This document shows positions 7,614 to 13,170 of a stretch of 13,170 nucleotides of DNA, piece after piece. Position 1 is the first letter of the stretch; each line of letters starts with the position of its first letter. The position numbers were made by a program, and so were the translations under genes. Origin of the DNA: Caldifarciminota bacterium (GTDB taxonomy: Bacteria > Hydrothermota > E44-bin80); contig JAGMEZ010000196.1 of the NCBI GenBank assembly GCA_023127905.1, positions 1-13,170 on the forward strand, given 5' to 3'. A model generated the notes under the pieces. The model searched no databases, was not told where the DNA came from, and worked only from the letters and a program-made list of their open reading frames with translations.

Positions 7614-8624
7614 ATGGCATTAAAGATTGCTATCAATGGTTTTGGTCGTATTGGAAGATTGGTTTTCAGGATAGGAATTAAGAATCCTGATTTTGATTTT
7701 GTAGCTGTAAATGATATTACTGCCCCAGAGAATCTTGCTTACCTGCTAAAATACGATTCAACTCATGGTGTTTTTGAAAAGGATATTAATGTAGAAAATG
7801 ATGAATTAATTGTGTCTGGCGACAGATTCAAAGTTCTTTCAGTCAAAAGTCCAAAAGACCTTCCCTGGAAGGACCTTGGAGTTGATATAGTCGTTGAAGC
7901 AGTAGGCATTTTCAGAAGCAGAGAAAAGGCTGCAATGCACCTCGAAGCAGGTGCGAAGAAAGTAATCCTTACAGCACCAGGAAAGGGTGAACCACCAGAT
8001 TTTACCTGTGTGCTTGGAATAAATGAAGAAAATTATGATCCAGCAAACCATCATGTAATATCAAATGCTTCCTGTACCACGAACTGTTTTGGTCCGATGG
8101 TAAAGGTATTGAATGACAATTTTAAGATAAAGAAGGGTTTTATGACCACAGTGCATGCTTATACAAATGATCAAAGGTTGATTGATACACCCCACAAGGC
8201 AATGCGAAGGGGAAGGGCAGCAGCACATTCAATCATCCCAACAACTACAGGAGCAGCAAAAGCGATTTCTCTTGTTATGCCTGAACTTGCTGGTAAACTT
8301 GACGCAATAGCCATCAGAGTTCCTGTAATCGATGCTTCTCTTGTGGATTTTGTCTGTATCCTGGAGAAAAATACGACCGTGGAAGAGATAAATGAAGCAT
8401 TCAAGAAAGCAAGTGAAGGTACATTCAAGGGACTTATCGAATATTCTGAGGCACCTCTTGTCTCTGTTGATATTATTGGTAATCCCTATTCATTGATATT
8501 TGATTCACTCCAGACAAAGGAAGTTGATGGTGATTTTATTAAAGTTCTTGGATGGTATGATAATGAATGGGGATACGCAATGAGGGTTGTTGACCTTATA
8601 AAACACATTGGTGAAAGGCTTTAA
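7614..8624 (+). CDS. gap: Type I glyceraldehyde-3-phosphate dehydrogenase
   Basis: Oxidises glyceraldehyde 3-phosphate to 1,3-bisphosphoglycerate with reduction of NAD. 336 aa, full length. The Rossmann glycine motif INGFGRIGR starts at residue 7. Catalytic C154 lies in SNASCTTNCF (150-159), with H181 in TTVHAYTNDQ. D34 in AVND and P193 in DTPHKAMRRGR point to NAD rather than NADP use; the residue before the proline is Thr where many NAD enzymes have Leu. The C-terminal WYDNEWGYA (314-322) is intact. The start is fixed by AAGGAGG (7603-7609) only 4 nt before the ATG. First gene of gap-pgk-tpiA-secG; its TAA shares one base with the pgk ATG (TAATG), so the two are probably translationally coupled. 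Confidence 0.98.
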   Translation: MALKIAINGFGRIGRLVFRIGIKNPDFDFVAVNDITAPENLAYLLKYDSTHGVFEKDINVENDELIVSGDRFKVLSVKSPKDLPWKDLGVDIVVEAVGIFRSREKAAMHLEAGAKKVILTAPGKGEPPDFTCVLGINEENYDPANHHVISNASCTTNCFGPMVKVLNDNFKIKKGFMTTVHAYTNDQRLIDTPHKAMRRGRAAAHSIIPTTTGAAKAISLVMPELAGKLDAIAIRVPVIDASLVDFVCILEKNTTVEEINEAFKKASEGTFKGLIEYSEAPLVSVDIIGNPYSLIFDSLQTKEVDGDFIKVLGWYDNEWGYAMRVVDLIKHIGERL

Positions 8625-9835
8625 TGAATCTAAATAAGTTAAGGGTAACAGATATTGACTTAAATAATAAAAGGGTATTTACAAGGTTAGACCTTAATGT
8701 GCCACTTGATAAAAACTGTAATATCACAGACGATTACAGGATTACATCAGCTCTTCCTACTATTAGATACATTCTTGAACAAGGAGGAAAACCTATTCTT
8801 GCATCACATCTTGGACGACCAGAAGGTAAATTTGTTTCGGAACTCTCTTTAGAACCTGTTCAGAAGAGGCTTCATGAACTTCTCAATATGGATGTTTTAT
8901 TTTCAAAGAATATAGTTGGTGAGGATGTAATAAGGATGAGTAACGAACTACAGGAAGGACAGGTTCTCCTCCTTGAAAATCTTCGATTTGAGCCAGGGGA
9001 AAAAAAGAACGATCCTGAATTCAGCAAAAAACTATCGTTACTTGGAGATCTTTATGTAAACGATGCTTTTGGAACTGCTCATAGAGCACACGCCTCAGTT
9101 GCAGGAATCACAAAATTTTTCGAAAAAAATGTTATGGGATTTTTAATGGAGAAAGAAATTAAATGGCTTGGTTACGCAGCTGAAAATCCCAAAAAACCAT
9201 TCATTGCTGTTCTCGGAGGAGCAAAAATATCGGGTAAAATTGATGTGATAATGAATCTAATTCCAAAGGTTGATACCATTCTCCTCGGCGGTGCAATGGC
9301 TTTCACTTTCATTAAGGCAAAGGGACTATCTATTGGTACTTCCCTTTTCGATGATGAGAAAATACCTGAAACAAAGAGGATCTGTAAATACGCAATAGAG
9401 AAGAGCACCAATTTTGTTCTTCCCAACGATTTCGTTATCACCAAAGAACTTTCCAATGAATCTGAAACAAATATTGTTGAAAAGGAAAATATACCTGAAG
9501 GTTGGAAGGGTGTTGATATTGGTCCCTTGACAACAAAGATTTTTAAAAATGCTCTTTTAACTGCTAAAACAATTTTTTGGAATGGACCAATGGGCATATT
9601 TGAGATAGAAAATTTCAATAAAGGAACAATTGGAATCGCTCAGGCAATTGCGGAGGCTACTGGGAAAGGAGCGGTTTCTGTGATTGGTGGCGGTGACAGC
9701 GTTTCTGCTGTAAAAAAGGCTGGTCTCGAAAAATCCTTTACTCATATCTCGACAGGTGGAGGTGCTTCACTTGAATTTATGGCAGGAAAAGATCTCCCAG
9801 GAATCGTCTTACTTTCAGATAAGGGGAAATGTTAA
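8624..9835 (+). CDS. pgk: Phosphoglycerate kinase
   Basis: Transfers phosphate from 1,3-bisphosphoglycerate to ADP, the first ATP-yielding step of glycolysis. 403 aa, standard monomer length. Substrate-site motifs: RLDLNVP (21-27; the usual form is RVDFNVP, so two conservative changes), SHLGRP (61-66), LRFEPGE (120-126), AFGTAHRAHAS (148-158). Nucleotide side: GGAKISGKI (198-206), NGPMGIFE (320-327), GGGDSV (355-360), STGGGASLEF (376-385). Starts on the last base of gap and overlaps tpiA by 7 nt. In Thermotoga the two enzymes are fused; here they are separate genes in different frames. Confidence 0.98.
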   Translation: MNLNKLRVTDIDLNNKRVFTRLDLNVPLDKNCNITDDYRITSALPTIRYILEQGGKPILASHLGRPEGKFVSELSLEPVQKRLHELLNMDVLFSKNIVGEDVIRMSNELQEGQVLLLENLRFEPGEKKNDPEFSKKLSLLGDLYVNDAFGTAHRAHASVAGITKFFEKNVMGFLMEKEIKWLGYAAENPKKPFIAVLGGAKISGKIDVIMNLIPKVDTILLGGAMAFTFIKAKGLSIGTSLFDDEKIPETKRICKYAIEKSTNFVLPNDFVITKELSNESETNIVEKENIPEGWKGVDIGPLTTKIFKNALLTAKTIFWNGPMGIFEIENFNKGTIGIAQAIAEATGKGAVSVIGGGDSVSAVKKAGLEKSFTHISTGGGASLEFMAGKDLPGIVLLSDKGKC

Positions 9836-10587
9836 GAAAATACTTCATTGCAGGAAACTGGAAAATGAATAAAAACAACAATGAATCCGTTGATCTTGCC
9901 AGAAGAATAGTATTGAATACACAGGGAATTAAGAAAGTAGATGTTGTCATCTGTCCTCCCTTTACTTCACTTGCTCCTGTTTTCAGTGTCATAAAGGATT
10001 CAAATGTCAAACTTGCTGCACAGAATATGTATTATGAAGACAGCGGTGCCTATACAGGGGAAATTTCAGGAAAATTCCTTAAAATTTTAGGATGTGAATA
10101 TGTAGTAATCGGGCATTCCGAAAGAAGAAAATTATTTAATGAAACGGATATTGACGTAAACAAGAAGATAAAGAAGGCAATAGAGATTGGTCTTACACCG
10201 ATCGTCTGTGTTGGTGAAACACTTGAAGAAAGAGAAAATGGAGAAACTGAGAAGGTTGTAAAAAAAGAAATCGAAGGAGCATTACAGGATCAAACTGGAA
10301 AGGAAAAAATCATCTTTGCATATGAACCCATCTGGGCAATTGGAACGGGTAAAACAGCACAACCTGAAGACGCAAATAAAATTCATAACTTAATAAGAAA
10401 TATTGTAAAAACGGATTTTAAAATAGACGAAACTGCTGTTCGCATACTTTACGGCGGCAGCGTAAAACCATCAAATGCTGAAGCATTGTTGTCACAACCC
10501 GATATTGACGGTTCACTCGTCGGTGGCGCAAGCCTTGATGCAAAAAGTTTTACAGAAATAATAAAGGCTGCTGTTAGTCTTGCATAG
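9829..10587 (+). CDS. tpiA: Triosephosphate isomerase
   Basis: Interconverts dihydroxyacetone phosphate and glyceraldehyde 3-phosphate. 252 aa, normal length for a TIM barrel. All catalytic parts are visible: K12 in GNWKMN (9-14), H96 in IGHSERR (94-100), E166 in AYEPIWAIGTG (164-174) at the start of flexible loop 6, and the phosphate-binding GGSVKP (209-214). The ATG lies inside the pgk end, with AAGGGG (9821-9826) just 2 nt upstream as a rather close Shine-Dalgarno, suggesting coupling to pgk. The stop TAG is followed after 9 nt by secG. Confidence 0.98.
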   Translation: MLRKYFIAGNWKMNKNNNESVDLARRIVLNTQGIKKVDVVICPPFTSLAPVFSVIKDSNVKLAAQNMYYEDSGAYTGEISGKFLKILGCEYVVIGHSERRKLFNETDIDVNKKIKKAIEIGLTPIVCVGETLEERENGETEKVVKKEIEGALQDQTGKEKIIFAYEPIWAIGTGKTAQPEDANKIHNLIRNIVKTDFKIDETAVRILYGGSVKPSNAEALLSQPDIDGSLVGGASLDAKSFTEIIKAAVSLA

Positions 10588-10596
10588 GAGGAAAAT

Positions 10597-10938
10597 ATGT
10601 TTACTATATTCTTACCAATACATATCATAGTCGCCATTCTTCTTATCCTTATTGTTCTCCTACAGCAATCAAAAGGAGGGGGGCTTTCACCTGTTTTAGG
10701 CGGCGGACAGAGTGTCTTCGGTGCACGCGGGGCTGCCTCATTTCTTACAAAAATGACAGCAGTTCTTGCAGTACTTTTTATGATTACATCAATTATACTT
10801 GCTATTTCTCCCAGATTCAGGACGAGCATGGGTGGAATAGAAGATCAACTCAAAAAAGACCTTATTCCAACTGAAACAGCCCCTCAAATACCAGAAGGGA
10901 CTAAGATTCCACCAGCACCAGAAGGCGGGGGAGAATAG
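10597..10938 (+). CDS. secG: Protein translocase subunit SecG
   Basis: Small inner-membrane partner of SecYE that aids SecA-driven export. 113 aa. Two hydrophobic helices (about 3-23 and 49-70) flank the conserved cytoplasmic stretch QQSKGGGLSPVLGGG and SVFGARGAASFLTK. The tail after about residue 72 is polar, then proline- and glycine-rich (EGTKIPPAPEGGGE), as is common in this family. AGGAGG in the 9-nt gap after tpiA sets the start. secG downstream of gap-pgk-tpiA is a frequent bacterial arrangement. No clear terminator follows. Confidence 0.95.
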   Translation: MFTIFLPIHIIVAILLILIVLLQQSKGGGLSPVLGGGQSVFGARGAASFLTKMTAVLAVLFMITSIILAISPRFRTSMGGIEDQLKKDLIPTETAPQIPEGTKIPPAPEGGGE

Positions 10939-10949
10939 AAAATCACAAA

Positions 10950-10966
10950 CCACAGAGAACAGAGAG
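10950..10966. repeat. Short CCACAGAGAACAGAGAG repeat copy between secG and rplU
   Basis: A shortened copy of the element at 7361-7380, lying 11 nt past the secG stop in a 103-nt gap. The rest of the gap is A/T-rich, with no convincing promoter or terminator hairpin. Confidence 0.65.
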
Positions 10967-11041
10967 TTTATTTAAATTTTCAATCAAACATATAAAATGG
11001 TTTGAGGATAAAGAAAATATAATAGTTTAAGAGGAGAAAAT

Positions 11042-11392
11042 ATGAAAGCAGTGATAGAAACAGGCGGTTTCCAGTATTCTGTTCAAGAAAATGAGAAATT
11101 AAAAATTCCAAAAGTTGATGCGGAAATCGGCGATAAGATAAAATTTGATAAAATCCTCGCAATAATGAATGGGAAGAAATCGGAATTTGGGAAACCATAT
11201 CTCAAAGGAACTTCTGTTGAAGGTGAAATTATATCCCAATCAAGGTATCCAAAAGTTATTGTTTTTAAGTTTAAGAGAAGGAAAGATTACAAAAGAAAAA
11301 AGGGGCACCGTCAGCACTATACTGAAGTGCTCATAAAAAAAATATCAACTAAACAAGCCACAGAAAAAAAATCAAAAAATGGAAAAAATTAA
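11042..11392 (+). CDS. rplU: 50S ribosomal protein L21
   Basis: Binds 23S rRNA in the large subunit. 116 aa, about a dozen longer than the usual form because of a lysine-rich C-terminal tail (STKQATEKKSKNGKN). The N-terminal MKAVIETGGFQYSV and the core KVIVFKFKRRKDYKRKKGHRQ are diagnostic. Shine-Dalgarno AGAGGAG lies a few bases upstream. The tail is encoded by DNA with a CCACAGAAA stretch much like the intergenic repeats, so part of the extension may derive from one (inference). L21 and L27 genes are normally adjacent. No Prp-type protease gene lies between them, which agrees with L27 having no cleavable leader. Confidence 0.96.
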   Translation: MKAVIETGGFQYSVQENEKLKIPKVDAEIGDKIKFDKILAIMNGKKSEFGKPYLKGTSVEGEIISQSRYPKVIVFKFKRRKDYKRKKGHRQHYTEVLIKKISTKQATEKKSKNGKN

Positions 11393-11397
11393 AGGAA

Positions 11398-11525
11398 TTG
11401 CACACAGATTCACACAGATTAAAAAGATAGTCACAGATTGTTCTATTAGTATAAATAAACAACAGAAAAAAATATTAAAACTTGATCTTTGTAAATCTGT
11501 TTCATCTGCGAATATCTGTGTGCAA
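11398..11525. repeat. Inverted CACAGATT arrays between rplU and rpmA
   Basis: Outer arms TTGCACACAGAT (11398-11409) and ATCTGTGTGCAA (11514-11525) are perfect 12-bp inverted repeats. The left side is an exact 10-nt tandem (CACACAGATT at 11401-11410 and 11411-11420) plus a further CACAGATT at 11432-11439. The right side, read in reverse, has CACAGAT, GCAGATG and ACAGATTT, also about 10 nt apart. The 128-bp element fills nearly the whole gap and stops before the rpmA Shine-Dalgarno. No flanking target duplication was seen. Confidence 0.75.
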
Positions 11526-11547
11526 ATATTTCAAACGGAGGTAAATT

Positions 11548-11805
11548 ATGGCACATAAAAAAGGGGTAGGTTCTTCGCGTAATGGAAGAGACAGCAAACC
11601 AAAATTTCTTGGCATCAAGAGATTTTCAGGTCAGCTGGTAAATGCAGGCACTATCATTGTTAGACAGAGAGGGACAAGAGTTCATCCAGGTAAAAATGTA
11701 GGAAAAGGAAAGGATGATACTTTATTCGCCCTTATTGGTGGTACAGTAAAATTCGAAAAATACGGGAAGAACAAGAAAAGGGTGAGTGTCTACGCAGAGG
11801 CCTAA
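11548..11805 (+). CDS. rpmA: 50S ribosomal protein L27
   Basis: Large-subunit protein whose N-terminus reaches toward the peptidyl-transferase centre. 85 aa, full length. [16 protein letters not shown] is the classic start, giving a mature N-terminus after Met removal without the short Firmicute-type prosequence that Prp cleaves. [23 protein letters not shown] and the basic C-terminus are typical. GGAGGT at 11536-11541 sets the start. The gene follows rplU after a repeat-filled 155-nt spacer, unusually long for this pair. obg, the frequent next gene, is absent. Confidence 0.97.
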   Translation: MAHKKGVGSSRNGRDSKPKFLGIKRFSGQLVNAGTIIVRQRGTRVHPGKNVGKGKDDTLFALIGGTVKFEKYGKNKKRVSVYAEA

Positions 11806-11825
11806 CCCAACCCACTCCCCTTCCA

Positions 11826-11905
11826 GTTATTGAGTTATTGGGTAATTGGGTAATTGCGTTCACCCCGCCACCAGTTATTAGGTAATTAAGTTATTGAGTA
11901 ATTGA
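11826..11905 (+). repeat. Tandem octamer array, consensus GTWATTRR, two blocks of four
   Basis: Four contiguous 8-nt units (11826-11857), a 16-nt C-rich spacer (11858-11873, two unit lengths, beginning with GT), then four more units (11874-11905). The whole 80 bp keeps exact 8-nt register. Units vary only at positions 3, 7 and 8 (for example GTTATTGA, GTAATTGG, GTAATTAA). Confidence 0.8.
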
Positions 11906-11929
11906 CCCATCCCTCCTTTCACAATTTAT

Positions 11930-11951
11930 CCACAGATTTTCACAGAAAATC
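11930..11951. repeat. CCACAGA repeat copy with internal hairpin
   Basis: CCACA is followed by GATTTTC-ACA-GAAAATC (11935-11951), a perfect 7-bp stem with a 3-nt loop. It is the relative of the copy at 7414-7439. Overlap with TTAT upstream creates an incidental TTATCCACA. Confidence 0.65.
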
Positions 11952-12047
11952 ACTGAATAATTACTATACCCTTCCCCAACTAACTGATCAATTGACTCGG
12001 GACCAATTCAACGATTTTTCTACTTTTACCTTGCAATTCACTATAAC

Positions 12048-12141
12048 GTAGCAGCTTCTTCCAGCCGCAGGCTACATTCCATCCTGAGATAATCGAAGGA
12101 TATCTTCCAGCACGAAGTGCTTACTTCCAATGCATAGCATT
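12048..12141 (-). repeat. String of four mini-hairpins joined by 7-nt GGAANNN linkers
   Basis: Read on the minus strand: AATGC/GCATT (3-nt loop), AGCAC/GTGCT (3-nt loop), ATCCT/AGGAT (11-nt loop) and AGCC/GGCT (3-nt loop). Linkers between neighbours are exactly 7 nt: GGAAGTA, GGAAGAT and GGAATGT, and GGAAGAA follows the last. The stems differ completely in sequence while stem form and linker are kept. An outer pair GTAGC/GCTAC (12048-12052, 12071-12075) competes with the last hairpin. Confidence 0.6.
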
Positions 12142-12166
12142 AATTCACCTACAATTTAACCTCTAT

Positions 12167-12208
12167 CAACAAATAACAACAAATAACTATGAATACACTA
12201 TCAATACA
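12167..12208. repeat. Two adjacent short tandem duplications (10 nt and 11 nt)
   Basis: CAACAAATAA occurs twice in exact tandem (12167-12186). It is followed directly by CTATGAATACA and CTATCAATACA (12187-12208), which differ at one base. Confidence 0.7.
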
Positions 12209-12235
12209 CAATTATTCTTTAATATCATTACTTAA

Positions 12236-12256
12236 TACTTGCTACTTGTAACTTGA
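12236..12256 (+). repeat. Degenerate heptamer run, TACTTGN x3
   Basis: TACTTGC, TACTTGT and AACTTGA follow one another without a gap. A related run with the same 7-nt period lies about 35 nt downstream. Confidence 0.55.
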
Positions 12257-12290
12257 TAGTCTCCTGTTCTTATTTCTTCTCCTTACTTCA

Positions 12291-12311
12291 TACTCCCTAC
12301 TACCTACTGCC
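12291..12311 (+). repeat. Degenerate heptamer run, TACTNCC x3
   Basis: TACTCCC, TACTACC and TACTGCC in direct succession. All three share TACT with the preceding TACTTG run, so the two may be diverged parts of one array. Confidence 0.6.
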
Positions 12312-12340
12312 TTATTAGCCGCAGATAGATGCTGGACCCC

Positions 12341-12357
12341 TTTCACTCGCAATGACA
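12341..12357 (-). repeat. Fragment resembling the TCATTGCGAG dispersed repeat
   Basis: On the minus strand this reads TGTCATTGCGAGTGAAA. It resembles the start of a dispersed GTCATTGCGAG...GCAATCT-type element that I know from many unrelated bacterial genomes. The second half is not recognisable, so this would be a remnant. The match is short and from memory. Confidence 0.4.
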
Positions 12358-12366
12358 GACATTTCG

Positions 12367-12390
12367 AAAAAGCGAGGCTGGAAGTCTCGC
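12367..12390 (-). terminator. Intrinsic terminator for the DUF763 gene
   Basis: On the minus strand: stem GCGAGAC, loop TTCCA, stem GCCTCGC (7 pairs, one G-U), followed directly by five T. It sits about 80 nt past the DUF763 stop in the correct orientation. The plus-strand reading has no T run. Confidence 0.65.
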
Positions 12391-12402
12391 CTGTTATACT
12401 TT

Positions 12403-12420
12403 GTTGGGAAAAGTTCCAAC
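12403..12420. repeat. Small hairpin of unknown role
   Basis: GTTGGGA-AAAG-TTCCAAC gives a 7-bp stem (one G-U) with a 4-nt loop. No T tract follows on either strand, so it is not a terminator by itself. It lies 12 nt from the terminator stem. Confidence 0.45.
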
Positions 12421-12472
12421 GTTACTATGAATTCGTCATTCGGATTTAGGTCATTAGTCATTTCAATACACT

Positions 12473-13170
12473 TTATTTAAACATTTTGTGGAGTTTCTTG
12501 AGGAGTTTTAATTTATCACTGTTTCCTATTTTTGCTTTTGATACTGCTTCCTTCAGAAAGTTTATGGATTCATCGTAGACTTTTCTATTTACTGGATAGG
12601 GATGCCCATCCTTTCCACCGTGTGCAAAACTAAATCTTGCCGGGTCTGTGAAACTTGGTTGAACTCCATATGTTAGTTCCGAAATAAGGCTGAGTGCCCT
12701 GATAGTCTTCGGTCCCACTCCCCTCATTCCGAGGAGCTTCTCAAAATCCTCTGGTGAGCGTTCATATGTTGAGATAAGAATTTTCTTGAGCCTATCAGGA
12801 TGAATTTGCGAAAGCTTCACTGGATGCTCAGGAGGAAGATGCAATTGATTAATTCTCTTAAGTTCATTAACCACCTTATCTGGTTTTTCTTTAGAAACAG
12901 AAGTAATTACTTTTCTTGCCTTATCACTCTCTTCAGCAACAAGGTTCAGTATCTTTGAAGTCTTTTCGCACTCTATACCTGAATGAGGTTCGCAGACATA
13001 ATTTTCTACTTTTTCACCCAGCCAGTGGTACCTCCTTGCATACCTGTTCATTTCGTTCATTCCCTGTTGAATAACTGTCCATTCACCAATATCTGAGAAA
13101 AAGAACACATGCTGATATATCTGGTATCCGTCTTGAATTCCTGATGTATCAACCTTTGCAGCCATTCTGC
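12473..13170 (-). CDS. DUF763 family protein, N-terminal part cut by window edge
   Basis: C-terminal part of a DUF763 protein, a family of unknown function found in archaea and scattered bacteria, usually around 400 aa. 230 residues are visible from a Met at 13165. The frame stays open to the window edge (an Arg codon precedes that Met), so the Met is probably internal. Family features: KVDTSGIQDGYQIYQHVFFF near the start, VIQQGMN (31-37) and RYHWLG (45-50), a helix-hairpin-helix KLLGMRGVGPKTIRALSLI (about 143-161), and the strongly conserved FSFAHGGKDGHPYPV (178-192). The HhH suggests contact with DNA or RNA; no catalytic role can be assigned. It converges on rpmA and has its own terminator downstream. 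Confidence 0.88.
   Translation of the reverse strand, partial: RMAAKVDTSGIQDGYQIYQHVFFFSDIGEWTVIQQGMNEMNRYARRYHWLGEKVENYVCEPHSGIECEKTSKILNLVAEESDKARKVITSVSKEKPDKVVNELKRINQLHLPPEHPVKLSQIHPDRLKKILISTYERSPEDFEKLLGMRGVGPKTIRALSLISELTYGVQPSFTDPARFSFAHGGKDGHPYPVNRKVYDESINFLKEAVSKAKIGNSDKLKLLKKLHKMFK

Larger units (their letters stand above)
11806..12472. other. 667-nt non-coding patchwork of short repeats between convergent genes
   Basis: Neither strand carries a recognisable gene, tRNA or CRISPR array. In order it contains 8-nt tandem units, a CCACAGA copy with a hairpin, about 95 nt of unremarkable sequence, a string of four mini-hairpins, 10- and 11-nt tandem pairs, 7-nt degenerate runs, a TCATTGCGAG-like fragment, and two hairpins of which the first makes a minus-strand terminator. 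Three loose GTCATT copies (12435-12463) precede the DUF763 stop. No plus-strand intrinsic terminator for rplU-rpmA was recognised. Confidence 0.75.

Noticed and set aside
9820..9835. Possible programmed frameshift making a Pgk-TpiA fusion as in Thermotoga
   Set aside because: tpiA is in the -1 frame relative to pgk, but a TAA at 9820-9822 in that frame leaves only a few bases for slippage, there is no X XXY YYZ heptamer, and tpiA has its own Shine-Dalgarno and ATG.
11018..11023. TATAAT upstream of rplU as a promoter
   Set aside because: No acceptable -35 at 16-18 nt, and the implied start would leave almost no leader before the Shine-Dalgarno.
10980..11198. Minus-strand open frame over the rplU start
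   Set aside because: Overlaps the conserved L21 coding sequence and has no recognisable product.
11826..11905. Octamer run as a CRISPR array
   Set aside because: Units are 8 nt and contiguous, with no spacers of 30-40 nt and no cas genes in the window.
11926..11934. Perfect DnaA box TTATCCACA, possible replication origin
   Set aside because: A single box made by the CCACAGA repeat abutting TTAT. There is no cluster of boxes, no dnaA or dnaN nearby and no defined unwinding element.

Overview
The window is 13.2 kb of compact, AT-rich bacterial chromosome. It looks like an uncultured diderm lineage, but the phylum cannot be fixed from the sequence. A LolC/E-type permease with its LolD ATPase implies an outer membrane, and the ribosomal, glycolytic and Sec proteins are plainly bacterial. 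The unusual trait for a diderm is a complete McsA-McsB-ClpC set, best known from low-GC Gram-positives. The short intergenic repeats built on CCACAGA, and the DUF763 gene, fit a deep-branching candidate phylum of the WOR-3 kind. That placement is a guess.

Left half, minus strand (7267 down to 1): one tightly packed operon, lysS - lolC/E - lolD - mcsA - mcsB - clpC. Most junctions overlap by 4 to 11 nt and the only gap is 17 nt. It is led by a perfect consensus housekeeping promoter (TTGACA-N17-TATAAT, 7344-7316). clpC runs off the left edge after 774 codons. McsB would phosphorylate arginines on damaged proteins, McsA would activate it, and ClpC would unfold the tagged proteins for ClpP. The McsB catalytic and allosteric motifs, the ClpC N-domain glutamates that bind phosphoarginine in Bacillus, and a ClpP-docking LGF loop are all present. 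No ctsR gene and no CtsR or CIRCE operator is visible.

Middle, plus strand (7614 to 10938): gap - pgk - tpiA - secG, the lower-glycolysis cluster followed by a Sec translocon subunit. It starts from a good promoter (TTGACT-N17-TATATA, 7503-7531). A perfect 13-bp dyad with a 9-nt centre lies at the predicted transcription start. Then follow rplU and rpmA (ribosomal proteins L21 and L27), separated by a 155-nt spacer that holds an inverted pair of CACAGATT arrays.

Right end: 11806-12472 has no gene. It is a patchwork of short degenerate tandem repeats (8-, 10-, 11- and 7-nt periods), a run of four small hairpins joined by exact 7-nt GGAANNN linkers, a fragment resembling the TCATTGCGAG repeat, and a minus-strand terminator. 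Beyond it, on the minus strand, is the C-terminal part of a DUF763 protein with a helix-hairpin-helix motif, cut by the right edge.
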